DNA of 5,040 bases from JAJPXI01 sp045602885 (GTDB lineage: Bacteria; Bacillota; Clostridia; Oscillospirales; Oscillospiraceae), in contig JAZSCJ010000037.1 in assembly GCA_045602885.1 (NCBI GenBank), positions 1 to 5,040 on the forward strand. The letters run 5' to 3'. A program made the translations under genes and the position numbers. The notes beneath the pieces are model-generated. The model made no database searches, was not told the DNA's origin, and saw nothing but the letters and a program-made list of their open reading frames with translations. Below are positions 1 through 4,938 of this stretch, piece by piece. Position 1 is the first letter of the stretch; the number at the start of each line of letters is the position of its first letter.

Positions 1-682
1 CCGCCTCAAAGCTTCGATTGATCTCCGGCACGCCGAGCTGCGCGACCTCCATCCCGTCGGCATAAACCAGCGCATTCATCCAGCCGGTTTTCACACCGTC
101 GCGCGTCTGCACGCTGCAGCACGGATATCTCGCCTGCCGAATGTTCTCATAAATGCGCTCTTTCTTCATCTCCTCAATGTTCTCGCTGAGCACGAAGCCG
201 CGTTTTTGCTGTTCGGCAATGTCCTCGCGGAAGGACAGGATGTCCGCATTGCAGGCAATCAGCTTATAGCTGGAATCAATCAGAATCATGGGATTGCCGA
301 CGAGCGTGTAGGCGCAGTCCAGCACACTTTGGATTCCCTTACCCGCCGCCGTGACCGCAACCAGCCGCGCGCACGCACTGTCCAGCCGCGCCTGCGCCGT
401 GAGCGCCCGCGAGATGCGCACCAGCGCCTGCTCCGGTGTCATCTCCGTCTGGAAGACGCTGCCATGTTCCAGCGCCAGCTCCGGCACCTCACCGCAAAAG
501 ACCGCCGCCGTCATTTCGTCCGGATTTTCCGGCTGCTCGCTGCCCGGACAGATATAGAGCACGCCGGGGATCGGCTGCGCCCCCGGCTTTGCGATTTCAC
601 AGGAAAAAACCTCCGCATCCGGTTCCCGGATCCGGACGATCTCGATCTCCATGACGGATTCCGCCAGATTCATGATCCTCAT
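1..682 (-). CDS. PucR/CdaR-like transcriptional regulator, N-terminal part (3' end beyond window)
   Basis: The minus strand is open without a stop from ATG 682-680 to the window edge, giving 227 codons; the C-terminus is missing. Residues 114-143 contain LVGNPMILIDSSYKLIAC preceded by GIQSVLDCAY. This is the characteristic start of the sensor segment in Firmicute PucR/CdaR-like regulators, which usually end in a PucR-type helix-turn-helix (outside this window). Residues 1-110 are less diagnostic; residues 82-108 look helical and link to the sensor part. The first ATG was chosen because GGGAGGAG lies about 10 nt upstream; the next in-frame ATG (673) would be about 19 nt away. It is divergent from the carrier-protein/hydrolase operon, so a role as its local regulator is an inference. 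The ligand is unknown, and the DNA-binding domain cannot be seen here. Confidence 0.8.
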   Translation of the reverse strand, partial: MRIMNLAESVMEIEIVRIREPDAEVFSCEIAKPGAQPIPGVLYICPGSEQPENPDEMTAAVFCGEVPELALEHGSVFQTEMTPEQALVRISRALTAQARLDSACARLVAVTAAGKGIQSVLDCAYTLVGNPMILIDSSYKLIACNADILSFREDIAEQQKRGFVLSENIEEMKKERIYENIRQARYPCCSVQTRDGVKTGWMNALVYADGMEVAQLGVPEINRSFEA

Positions 683-704
683 ACGCCAGCCGCTCCTCCC
701 GCAT

Positions 705-720
705 TTGTGTCAAAACACAA
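705..720. promoter_or_regulatory. Perfect inverted repeat TTGTGT-n4-ACACAA, candidate operator
   Basis: TTGTGT (705-710) and ACACAA (715-720) are exact reverse complements separated by CAAA. A further ACACAA follows at 725-730, 10 bp after the first, about one helical turn. The site lies 23-38 bp upstream of the regulator's start codon and about 45 bp upstream of the -35 of the divergent operon. That placement fits an autoregulatory or shared operator. Which protein binds it is not shown by the sequence. Confidence 0.4.
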
Positions 721-762
721 TTTTACACAATAATACACCGCATTAATTTATGCTGTGATACA

Positions 763-792
763 TTGTAAAGTCTTGTTGCGGGATATTATAAT
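763..792 (+). promoter_or_regulatory. Sigma-A-type promoter of the ACP/hydrolase operon
   Basis: A perfect -10 TATAAT occupies 787-792. TTGTAA (763-768) is a reasonable -35 (4 of 6 matches to TTGACA) with an 18-bp spacer. The expected transcription start is near 799, giving a leader of about 58 nt before the carrier-protein start. The leader contains only a weak 5-bp inverted repeat, ATGGC (816-820)/GCCAT (828-832), and no recognisable riboswitch. Confidence 0.65.
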
Positions 793-857
793 AGAAATGT
801 ATCAGGATTTCAAGCATGGCTTTTTATGCCATAATAAATGAAAAGGAGAACAAACAC

Positions 858-1109
858 ATGAGTTACGCAAGCGATGTCCGCGAAAAGCTGGTCGACCGCG
901 CCGCCAAGCTGCTTGGCATCAACCCCGAGGAGATCAAGGACGAGATGACCCTCGAAGGCGATCTCGCGCTCAAGAGCACCCAGATCACCCAGATCACCAC
1001 TTACCTTGAGGACGAGTTTGACGTCGAAGTTCCCTTCATGAACTTCCGCCGCCAGAAGACTGTCGGCGCCTGCGTCGATTTCGTTGCAGACATTCTCGAG
1101 AACGAGTAA
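858..1109 (+). CDS. Acyl-carrier-protein-like protein (83 aa) with atypical LKS site
   Basis: The length, acidity and helical pattern fit a standalone acyl carrier protein, a cytosolic protein that carries acyl groups on a phosphopantetheine arm. Helix I is about residues 4-20. The prosthetic-group site is expected in GDLALKSTQITQI (residues 34-46), and YLEDEFDVEVP followed by KTVGACVDFVADIL matches the classic ACP second half. Ser40 aligns with the modified serine of the DSL motif, but the preceding Asp is Lys39 and the following Leu is Thr41. Helix II has Gln where acidic residues are usual, and FRRQK makes a basic patch before helix III. Start 858 has AAGGAG (843-848) 9 nt upstream; an in-frame ATG at 816 has no such site and would add unconserved-looking residues. 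It is followed after 35 nt by the hydrolase gene, so they form an operon. Whether it is phosphopantetheinylated, and what it carries, is unknown. Confidence 0.85.
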   Translation: MSYASDVREKLVDRAAKLLGINPEEIKDEMTLEGDLALKSTQITQITTYLEDEFDVEVPFMNFRRQKTVGACVDFVADILENE

Positions 1110-1133
1110 AATACACGCTGAAAACATTTACAC

Positions 1134-1139
1134 AGGAGG
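1134..1139 (+). promoter_or_regulatory. Strong ribosome binding site of the hydrolase gene
   Basis: AGGAGG lies 5 nt before ATG 1145 in the 35-nt gap after the carrier-protein stop. It fixes the hydrolase start and suggests efficient independent initiation on the shared mRNA. Confidence 0.85.
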
Positions 1140-1144
1140 TTAAT

Positions 1145-2911
1145 ATGGACGAGCGCAAGTTCATCGACGAGACCCATTTCGTTAAAACCGAAACCTTCTT
1201 CGGCGAAGAGATCGAAACCATTTACAAGCTTGCCCGCAAGCCTGTTGCCATGGACCCCGGTGTTGACATCTCTGCCAGCGACGATCCCATGCTCCGCATG
1301 GGTCATGGCTTCTGCGCCCCCTTCAATCCGCGCACCTATGAGGCTGCGCCCGGCATCCTCTGCGATCAGGATGTCGAGGTCGTCCTGCGCGACGGCTGCA
1401 AGATTTATTGCGATATTTTCCGTCCCGACACCGACAAGAAGGTGCCGGTCATCATTTCCTGGAGCTGGTTTGGCAAGCGTCCGGGCGAAGGCATGAGCGA
1501 ATGGCAGCTCATGGGCGTGCCTCCCGGGACGGTTTCCAAGATGGCCAAGTTCGAATCTCCGGACCCCGCCTACTGGTGCCATCAGGGCTACGCTGTTGCC
1601 AACGTCGACGTGCGCGGCGCCGGCCACAGCGAGGGCGATGTGCACATTTTCGGCATGCAGGATGGTCTGGACGGCTATGATTTCGTCGAGTGGATCGCCG
1701 TGCAGCCCTGGTGCAACGGCAAGGTCGGCATGGCCGGCAACTCCGGCGTCGCCATCCACCAGTGGGGCATCGCAGCCACCTGCCCGCCGCATCTGGCCTG
1801 CATCGCGCCCTGGGAGTCCACCACCGACCAGTACCGTGAGTCCCTGTACGAGGGCGGCATTCCGGCGCTGAGCTTCAACGAGTTCATCGGCGGTCAGGTC
1901 ACCGGCGGCAGCGGCGTGGACGATCAGGTTGCCATGGCCCGCAAGTATCCGCTGATGAACGCCTACTGGCAGAGCAAGATTCCGGATTTCTCCAAGGTCA
2001 AGATCCCGGTCTATCAGACCTGCGGCTGGAGCCACTTCCATCTCCGCGGTTCCTGCCAGGCCTTCCGCAAGTGCAAGTCCCGCAAAAAGTGGCTGCGCGC
2101 GCACCGTGACTTTGAGTGGCCGGATACCTATGCCAACGAGAACCTTGAAGACCTCAAGAAGTTCTACGACCGCTATCTGAAGGACATTCACAACGGTTGG
2201 GAAATGACGCCCCGCTTCCGCGTTGACGTTATGGACGCTTACGATGTGGATTATCAGGTTCGCCGCGGTGAGGATTCCTTCCCCATCAAGCGCACTGAGT
2301 ATCGCCGCTATTATCTGAACGCCAAGCACATGGATATGAAGTCCGAGCCCGTCCCCTACCACACTTCCGTCAGCTACGACAGCAACACCGAGGAGCTGGA
2401 GTTTGACATGGAATTTACTGAGGACACCGAGCTCACCGGCTACATGTTCCTGCGCCTGTTCGTCGAGGTCGATGGCCATGACGACGCCGACCTGTTCATC
2501 AACATCCAGAAGTCCGACGCTGCCGGCAACTGGATCCCCTGGGATACGCTGGGCGAGCATCACCCCGGCGCCTGGGGCAAGTGCCGCGTCTCCCACCGCG
2601 AGCTGGACGAGAAGCTCTCCACGGCCTATCAGCCCGTTATGAAGCATGAGCGCGAGCTCAAGCTCTCCAAGGGCGAAATTGCGCAGTGCGACATCGAGAT
2701 CGTCCCCTCCAGCCGTTTCTGGCACAAGGGTCAGCGCATCCGCGTGCAGATCGCGGGCCGCTACATCCGCGAGGGCTGGTTCGAGCCGCTGAGCTGGGAT
2801 ACCGACAACCACGGCCGCCACATCATCCACACCGGCGGTGAGTACGCCAGCTTCCTGCAGGTTGCCTACATCCCGCCGCGCTACAAGACCGTCGGCTACG
2901 ATTACAGATAA
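1145..2911 (+). CDS. CocE/NonD-type alpha/beta hydrolase (S15 / X-Pro dipeptidyl-peptidase-like), 588 aa
   Basis: This is a two-domain hydrolase of the cocaine-esterase/X-Pro dipeptidyl-peptidase group, whose members cleave esters or amides with a Ser-His-Asp triad. Residues about 75-345 are the alpha/beta-hydrolase part: DGCKIYCDIFRP, then VPVIISW, then YAVANVDVRGAGHSEG (149-164), then the nucleophile elbow GMAGNSGVAIHQW with Ser200. His320 in RAHRDFEWPD is the likely triad histidine. Residues about 355-575 form the C-terminal jelly-roll domain (LEFDMEFTEDTELTGY; DDADLFINIQ; GQRIRVQIAGRY). The N-terminal 70 residues resemble nothing I recognise. No signal peptide is seen, so it is cytosolic. 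Odd points: the segment where the family has GW-x-D reads CGWSHFHLRG (293-302), and WSWFGK stands where relatives have a Tyr-containing motif. The substrate is unknown; co-transcription with a carrier protein suggests it may act on a carrier-bound acyl group (inference). The family call is firm. Confidence 0.92.
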   Translation: MDERKFIDETHFVKTETFFGEEIETIYKLARKPVAMDPGVDISASDDPMLRMGHGFCAPFNPRTYEAAPGILCDQDVEVVLRDGCKIYCDIFRPDTDKKVPVIISWSWFGKRPGEGMSEWQLMGVPPGTVSKMAKFESPDPAYWCHQGYAVANVDVRGAGHSEGDVHIFGMQDGLDGYDFVEWIAVQPWCNGKVGMAGNSGVAIHQWGIAATCPPHLACIAPWESTTDQYRESLYEGGIPALSFNEFIGGQVTGGSGVDDQVAMARKYPLMNAYWQSKIPDFSKVKIPVYQTCGWSHFHLRGSCQAFRKCKSRKKWLRAHRDFEWPDTYANENLEDLKKFYDRYLKDIHNGWEMTPRFRVDVMDAYDVDYQVRRGEDSFPIKRTEYRRYYLNAKHMDMKSEPVPYHTSVSYDSNTEELEFDMEFTEDTELTGYMFLRLFVEVDGHDDADLFINIQKSDAAGNWIPWDTLGEHHPGAWGKCRVSHRELDEKLSTAYQPVMKHERELKLSKGEIAQCDIEIVPSSRFWHKGQRIRVQIAGRYIREGWFEPLSWDTDNHGRHIIHTGGEYASFLQVAYIPPRYKTVGYDYR

Positions 2912-2944
2912 TCGGCGATCCGCGCGAAATAAAGCATAAATAAA

Positions 2945-2969
2945 GGACGCTGCCAATTGGCAGATGTCC
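2945..2969. repeat. Dyad around TGCCAATTGGCA
   Basis: A perfect 12-bp palindrome TGCCAATTGGCA (2951-2962) is flanked by GGAC (2945-2948) and GTCC (2966-2969). This gives a stem with a small 2x3 internal loop in RNA. It lies between the hydrolase stop and the terminator. It could be an mRNA 3'-end structure or a protein-binding palindrome; there is no T-run, so it is not itself a terminator. Confidence 0.5.
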
Positions 2970-2980
2970 GTAAAACAGTG

Positions 2981-3021
2981 AATCCTCCCTATGAAAATCT
3001 CATAGGGAGGATTTTGTTTTT
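2981..3021 (+). terminator. Intrinsic terminator of the ACP/hydrolase operon
   Basis: AATCCTCCCTATGA (2981-2994) pairs perfectly with TCATAGGGAGGATT (3000-3013) across a 5-nt loop, followed by TTGTTTTT. The 14-bp stem plus U-rich tail, 70 nt after the hydrolase stop, is a textbook rho-independent terminator for the rightward operon. Confidence 0.93.
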
Positions 3022-3088
3022 GTAATCGTGTTACGGAAACATACCGCCACACCGAACGGCACGCGATTTGGCAAGGATATTTTCCCCA

Positions 3089-3210
3089 GTTAGACCGCAC
3101 CAAAGCCTCCCCTGTGCAAGGGGAGGTGGGAAGGCATAAGCCTGCTCAGAGGGGTTGACAATCCCTCAGTCAGCTTCGCTGACAGCTCCCTTTACACAAG
3201 GGAGCCTTTT
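3089..3210. repeat. Multi-hairpin intergenic repeat (copy 1), roughly palindromic
   Basis: The element is a chain of hairpins: CCTCCCCT (3106-3113)/AGGGGAGG (3119-3126), AGGC (3132-3135)/GCCT (3140-3143), central GAGGG (3149-3153)/CCCTC (3163-3167), GTCAGC (3169-3174)/GCTGAC (3178-3183), and GCTCCCTT (3185-3192)/AAGGGAGC (3198-3205). The outer halves mirror each other: AAAGCCTCCC on the left against the reverse complement of GGGAGCCTTT on the right. This is the layout of a non-coding, REP/MITE-like repeat. The lead-in GTTAGAC...ACCAAAGCCT is shared with the repeat at 4939-5022, showing that both belong to one family. Resemblance to Faecalibacterium-type intergenic repeats is from memory only. 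Confidence 0.8.
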
Positions 3211-3233
3211 CTCTTTTCCCATGGATAGCACAA

Positions 3234-3256
3234 CACCACCGGTTTAGCCGGTGGTG
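3234..3256. repeat. Perfect 9-bp hairpin CACCACCGG/CCGGTGGTG
   Basis: CACCACCGG (3234-3242) pairs exactly with CCGGTGGTG (3248-3256) around the loop TTTAG. Neither strand has a convincing T-run after it, so a simple terminator is doubtful, though read leftward it could help end the sigma/anti-sigma transcript. Short GC hairpins like this also occur at ends of IS200/IS605-type elements; no transposase is present, so that is only a possibility. Confidence 0.55.
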
Positions 3257-3281
3257 AGTAAGTGCGCCCTTAGTTCGACAC

Positions 3282-3304
3282 GGGTTCTAAAGTGTTTAGA
3301 ACCC
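3282..3304 (-). terminator. Hairpin overlapping the anti-sigma stop codon, possible weak terminator
   Basis: GGGTTCTAAA (3282-3291) and TTTAGAACCC (3295-3304) pair perfectly over 10 bp with the loop GTG. The minus-strand stop codon (3298-3296) sits inside the stem. No T-run follows on the minus strand, so the intrinsic-terminator role is uncertain; protection of the mRNA 3' end is an alternative. Confidence 0.4.
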
Positions 3305-4003
3305 CATAATCAGATCCCAAACATGGATCAAAACATTTTTCATACTTCCAAAGAAACTCACATTCCGGCCATCAGTAATAGTCAGCACCAAATTCTCATT
3401 TCCGTCACAAGTAATCATGTATCTATGTGCCGAACTTAGGTGTGAAAATGTGAATGCTCTTTTTTCTGGCGTGATTTTTCCGTAGAGAATGGTCACAGGG
3501 TTATTAGGATCATCTGCATTCCACAGCATCACTTCACCGGAAAAATCTGCATCATTATCGATAGAAACCTCTATCTTTGTATTGTTCGTGAAGAAAATGT
3601 AATCGTCAATATCCGCAACAGCGACTTCAAGATCGTTGGATGTCAAATTGTATGTCCCTTTTTCCACTTCATATATTATTGGATTTGCATAATTGTGCAT
3701 ATCTTTTAGCGTCAGAAATACCAACGAAAGCAGACAGGCAGCAATAACTGATATTGCAACTACACCGATAGCTAATTTGATGCGATGTTTTCTTACCTTT
3801 TTTGCATATTTGGTTACTGTTATCTTGCCAGCAGACTTAATTGTTTCCGATACAACAGTATCAGACTGCATTCTTTCCAGCTTTTTTCGACACGCTTCAC
3901 AAGATGCCAAATGTGCTTCGATTGCTGCGTTGCTTTCTTCTGAACAAGCACCATCCGCATACAGCGGAAGGAGATCGTCAATAATACCACAGGTGTAATT
4001 CAT
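3296..4003 (-). CDS. Membrane-anchored zinc-finger anti-sigma factor (235 aa)
   Basis: The N-terminal cytosolic part is a zf-HC2/ZAS anti-sigma domain: Cys5, then LLPLYADGACSEE, then HLASCEAC with His31, Cys35 and Cys38 giving the H-x3-C-x2-C zinc site. Such domains hold an ECF sigma factor inactive at the membrane until a signal releases it. A basic stretch (KKVRKHRIK, 68-76) precedes a single transmembrane helix at about 76-98 (LAIGVVAISVIAACLLSLVF). Residues 99-235 would face outside and look beta-rich with many Asn/Asp; I recognise no sensor domain. GGAGGG lies 6 nt before the ATG, and the ATG overlaps the sigma stop as ATGA, the usual translational coupling that keeps the pair in balance. 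The signal sensed is unknown. The assignment as anti-sigma factor is firm from motif, topology and neighbour. Confidence 0.92.
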   Translation of the reverse strand: MNYTCGIIDDLLPLYADGACSEESNAAIEAHLASCEACRKKLERMQSDTVVSETIKSAGKITVTKYAKKVRKHRIKLAIGVVAISVIAACLLSLVFLTLKDMHNYANPIIYEVEKGTYNLTSNDLEVAVADIDDYIFFTNNTKIEVSIDNDADFSGEVMLWNADDPNNPVTILYGKITPEKRAFTFSHLSSAHRYMITCDGNENLVLTITDGRNVSFFGSMKNVLIHVWDLIMGF

Positions 4004-4485
4004 ATTTTTCCCTCCATATCTTCAATTAACTTGCTTTTTGCCCGATAGAATGTAACTTTAGCCCACGATTCTGACTTTCCACAAACATCGGCAATTTCTT
4101 TGAAGCTCAGATCACCAAACACTCTCAACATAAATACTTCCCTGTAAGGTTCTTTCAGCGTGTGGAGATGCCTATGTATCTGTAATGCTTGTTCCTTATT
4201 CGCTAATGAATCAAAAAAATCAGTGTCAGCGACAGTGTTTTCCAAGGTATCTGGACTGGCAAACCTACTACGCCGCTTTTGCTCTTTTATAAGGGCATTT
4301 TTTGCAATCTGACACAACCATGTTTCAATTTTGCAGTCCCCACGAAATTGTCCTATATGGAGATACGCTTGATAAAATGTTTCAGACGTCAGTTCTTCGG
4401 CTAAACTCTCATTTCCGCAAAGTGATAACAAGAAATGATAGACCACCGGGGTGAACTCTTTGAATATTGCGTCGAACTCTTTTAT
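4000..4485 (-). CDS. ECF-type RNA polymerase sigma factor (161 aa from ATA 4485; 148 aa from GTG 4446)
   Basis: Region 2 is plain: LAEELTSETFYQAYLHIGQF followed by RGDCKIETWLCQIAKN, the core- and -10-binding part of ECF sigma factors common in Clostridia. After a linker, region 4 (about residues 107-155) contains LKEPYREVFMLRVFGDLSFKEIADVCGKS and SWAKVTFYRAKSKL, the -35-binding helix-turn-helix. The protein directs RNA polymerase to a stress regulon, restrained by the overlapping anti-sigma gene. The start is odd. The only conventional in-frame start is GTG 4446, but it would remove FDAIFKEFTP, which matches the first helix of region 2, and it lacks a good ribosome site. GAGGTGAT (4498-4491) lies 5 nt before an in-frame ATA (4485-4483), and a TAG lies just upstream. 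I therefore favour initiation at ATA, or a recent ATG-to-ATA loss. The family is certain; the start is not. Confidence 0.88.
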   Translation of the reverse strand: MKEFDAIFKEFTPVVYHFLLSLCGNESLAEELTSETFYQAYLHIGQFRGDCKIETWLCQIAKNALIKEQKRRSRFASPDTLENTVADTDFFDSLANKEQALQIHRHLHTLKEPYREVFMLRVFGDLSFKEIADVCGKSESWAKVTFYRAKSKLIEDMEGKI

Positions 4486-4490
4486 TTCCT

Positions 4491-4498
4491 ATCACCTC
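4491..4498 (-). promoter_or_regulatory. Ribosome binding site of the sigma gene, decides its start
   Basis: On the minus strand GAGGTGAT matches the anti-Shine-Dalgarno almost completely. The in-frame codon 5 nt downstream is ATA (4485-4483), while GTG 4446 is 44 nt away. A GTG overlapping the site (4496-4494) reads another frame. Confidence 0.7.
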
Positions 4499-4564
4499 GT
4501 TTCATACATTAGAGTCAGCAAGTCAAAAAAAGATACAAAAAAACAAGAAATTTTAATTAGAAAT

Positions 4565-4585
4565 ATAATACCACAAATAATTGTG
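4565..4585 (-). promoter_or_regulatory. Possible extended -10 promoter and dyad upstream of the sigma operon
   Basis: On the minus strand TGGTATTAT (4573-4565) fits an extended -10 element (TGnTATAAT with one mismatch). I see no good -35 at standard spacing. It overlaps an inverted repeat CACAA (4572-4576)/TTGTG (4581-4585) that could be an operator. The resulting leader would be about 70 nt. ECF operons often autoregulate, but I cannot identify an ECF-type promoter here. Confidence 0.35.
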
Positions 4586-4621
4586 CTTTGGGTGAACAAA
4601 ATATGCTAATGCCGCTGGTTA

Positions 4622-4659
4622 GAAGGTTGGTTATGTGGTTTTCCACGCAACCAGCCTTC
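4622..4659. repeat. Long 17-bp hairpin upstream of the sigma operon
   Basis: GAAGGTTGGTTATGTGG (4622-4638) pairs with CCACGCAACCAGCCTTC (4643-4659) around TTTT, with one A-C mismatch and two G-U pairs. The compensating wobble pairs suggest a structure formed as RNA or an aged inverted repeat. No U-run follows, so it is not an ordinary terminator. It sits between the sigma operon and the protein remnant on the right and may mark a rearrangement boundary. Confidence 0.6.
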
Positions 4660-4672
4660 GGTATCATGTTAG

Positions 4673-4924
4673 GTGAATACCATTTTTCTTCGCTGCCGTA
4701 CTTACTGCTCTGCGGCGTTCCTCACTATAAGGTGCTGTCAGACGGATGCTGATTCTACTTTTGTCGATCTCGAAATGCAGACCCACGATCCGGAGAGCTA
4801 CGTCCGGGCCTTCCTGGACGGAAAAGCAGTGGACGTGGCTACGGAAAAAGGTCCGGACGGTGCGGTGACGGTCCATGCCACCTGCGACGGTTTGATCCAA
4901 AAGTTTGTGTTTACGCCAATTTGA
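4673..4924 (+). pseudogene. Probable C-terminal remnant of an unidentified protein
   Basis: The frame is open from GTG 4673 to TGA 4922-4924 (83 codons). There is no Shine-Dalgarno before GTG 4673 or before in-frame ATG 4775. The first 28 residues are Cys/Arg-rich and unlike a protein start. From about residue 29 (4757) the composition becomes natural: FVDLEMQTHDPESYV, then FLDGKAVDVATEKGPDG, then AVTVHATCDGLIQKFVFTP. This is an alternating, beta-strand-like tail with G/C-ending codons, like the end of a longer enzyme or of an Ig-like domain. I therefore read it as a truncated 3' end. I do not recognise the parent family. It could also be a small novel gene or a chance open frame. Confidence 0.35.
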
Positions 4925-4938
4925 TGATGGAGCAGAAG

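Larger units (their letters stand above)
2912..3295. other. Gene-free interval between hydrolase and anti-sigma genes
   Basis: No credible coding sequence lies here. From left to right it holds a small dyad (2945-2969), the operon terminator (2981-3021), plain sequence with no feature I can name (3022-3088), a multi-hairpin repeat (3089-3210), a CACCACCGG hairpin (3234-3256), and a hairpin straddling the anti-sigma stop codon (from 3282). The two flanking operons converge on this interval. Confidence 0.8.

Noticed and set aside
206..733. A 175-codon plus-strand open frame opposite the PucR-like gene
   Set aside because: The translation is Arg/His-rich and featureless, while the minus strand encodes a recognisable regulator. 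It also crosses the candidate operator region.
816..857. Upstream ATG 816 as the start of the carrier protein
   Set aside because: No Shine-Dalgarno precedes it, whereas AAGGAG is ideally placed for ATG 858; the added residues are not ACP-like and the codon lies only about 17 nt after the predicted transcription start.
793..857. Riboswitch in the ACP operon leader
   Set aside because: The leader is about 58 nt with only a weak 5-bp stem and no terminator-like alternative structure.
975..1000. Short tandem repeat CAGATCACC twice within the carrier gene
   Set aside because: It encodes the TQITQIT helix segment; a two-copy in-frame repeat there is easily explained by coding constraint.
1001..3103. 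A 700-codon open frame on the minus strand opposite the hydrolase gene
   Set aside because: It mirrors the codon pattern of the GC-rich hydrolase, runs through the operon terminator and part of the carrier gene, lacks a ribosome site, and its translation is a repetitive Val/Ala/Gly/Leu-rich shadow with no domain.
4664..4900. A minus-strand open frame ending SEERRRAVSTAAKKNGIHLT
   Set aside because: The tail looks protein-like, but the rest does not, there is no ribosome site at its start, and the plus-strand frame over 4757-4924 has the better composition. Not fully excluded.
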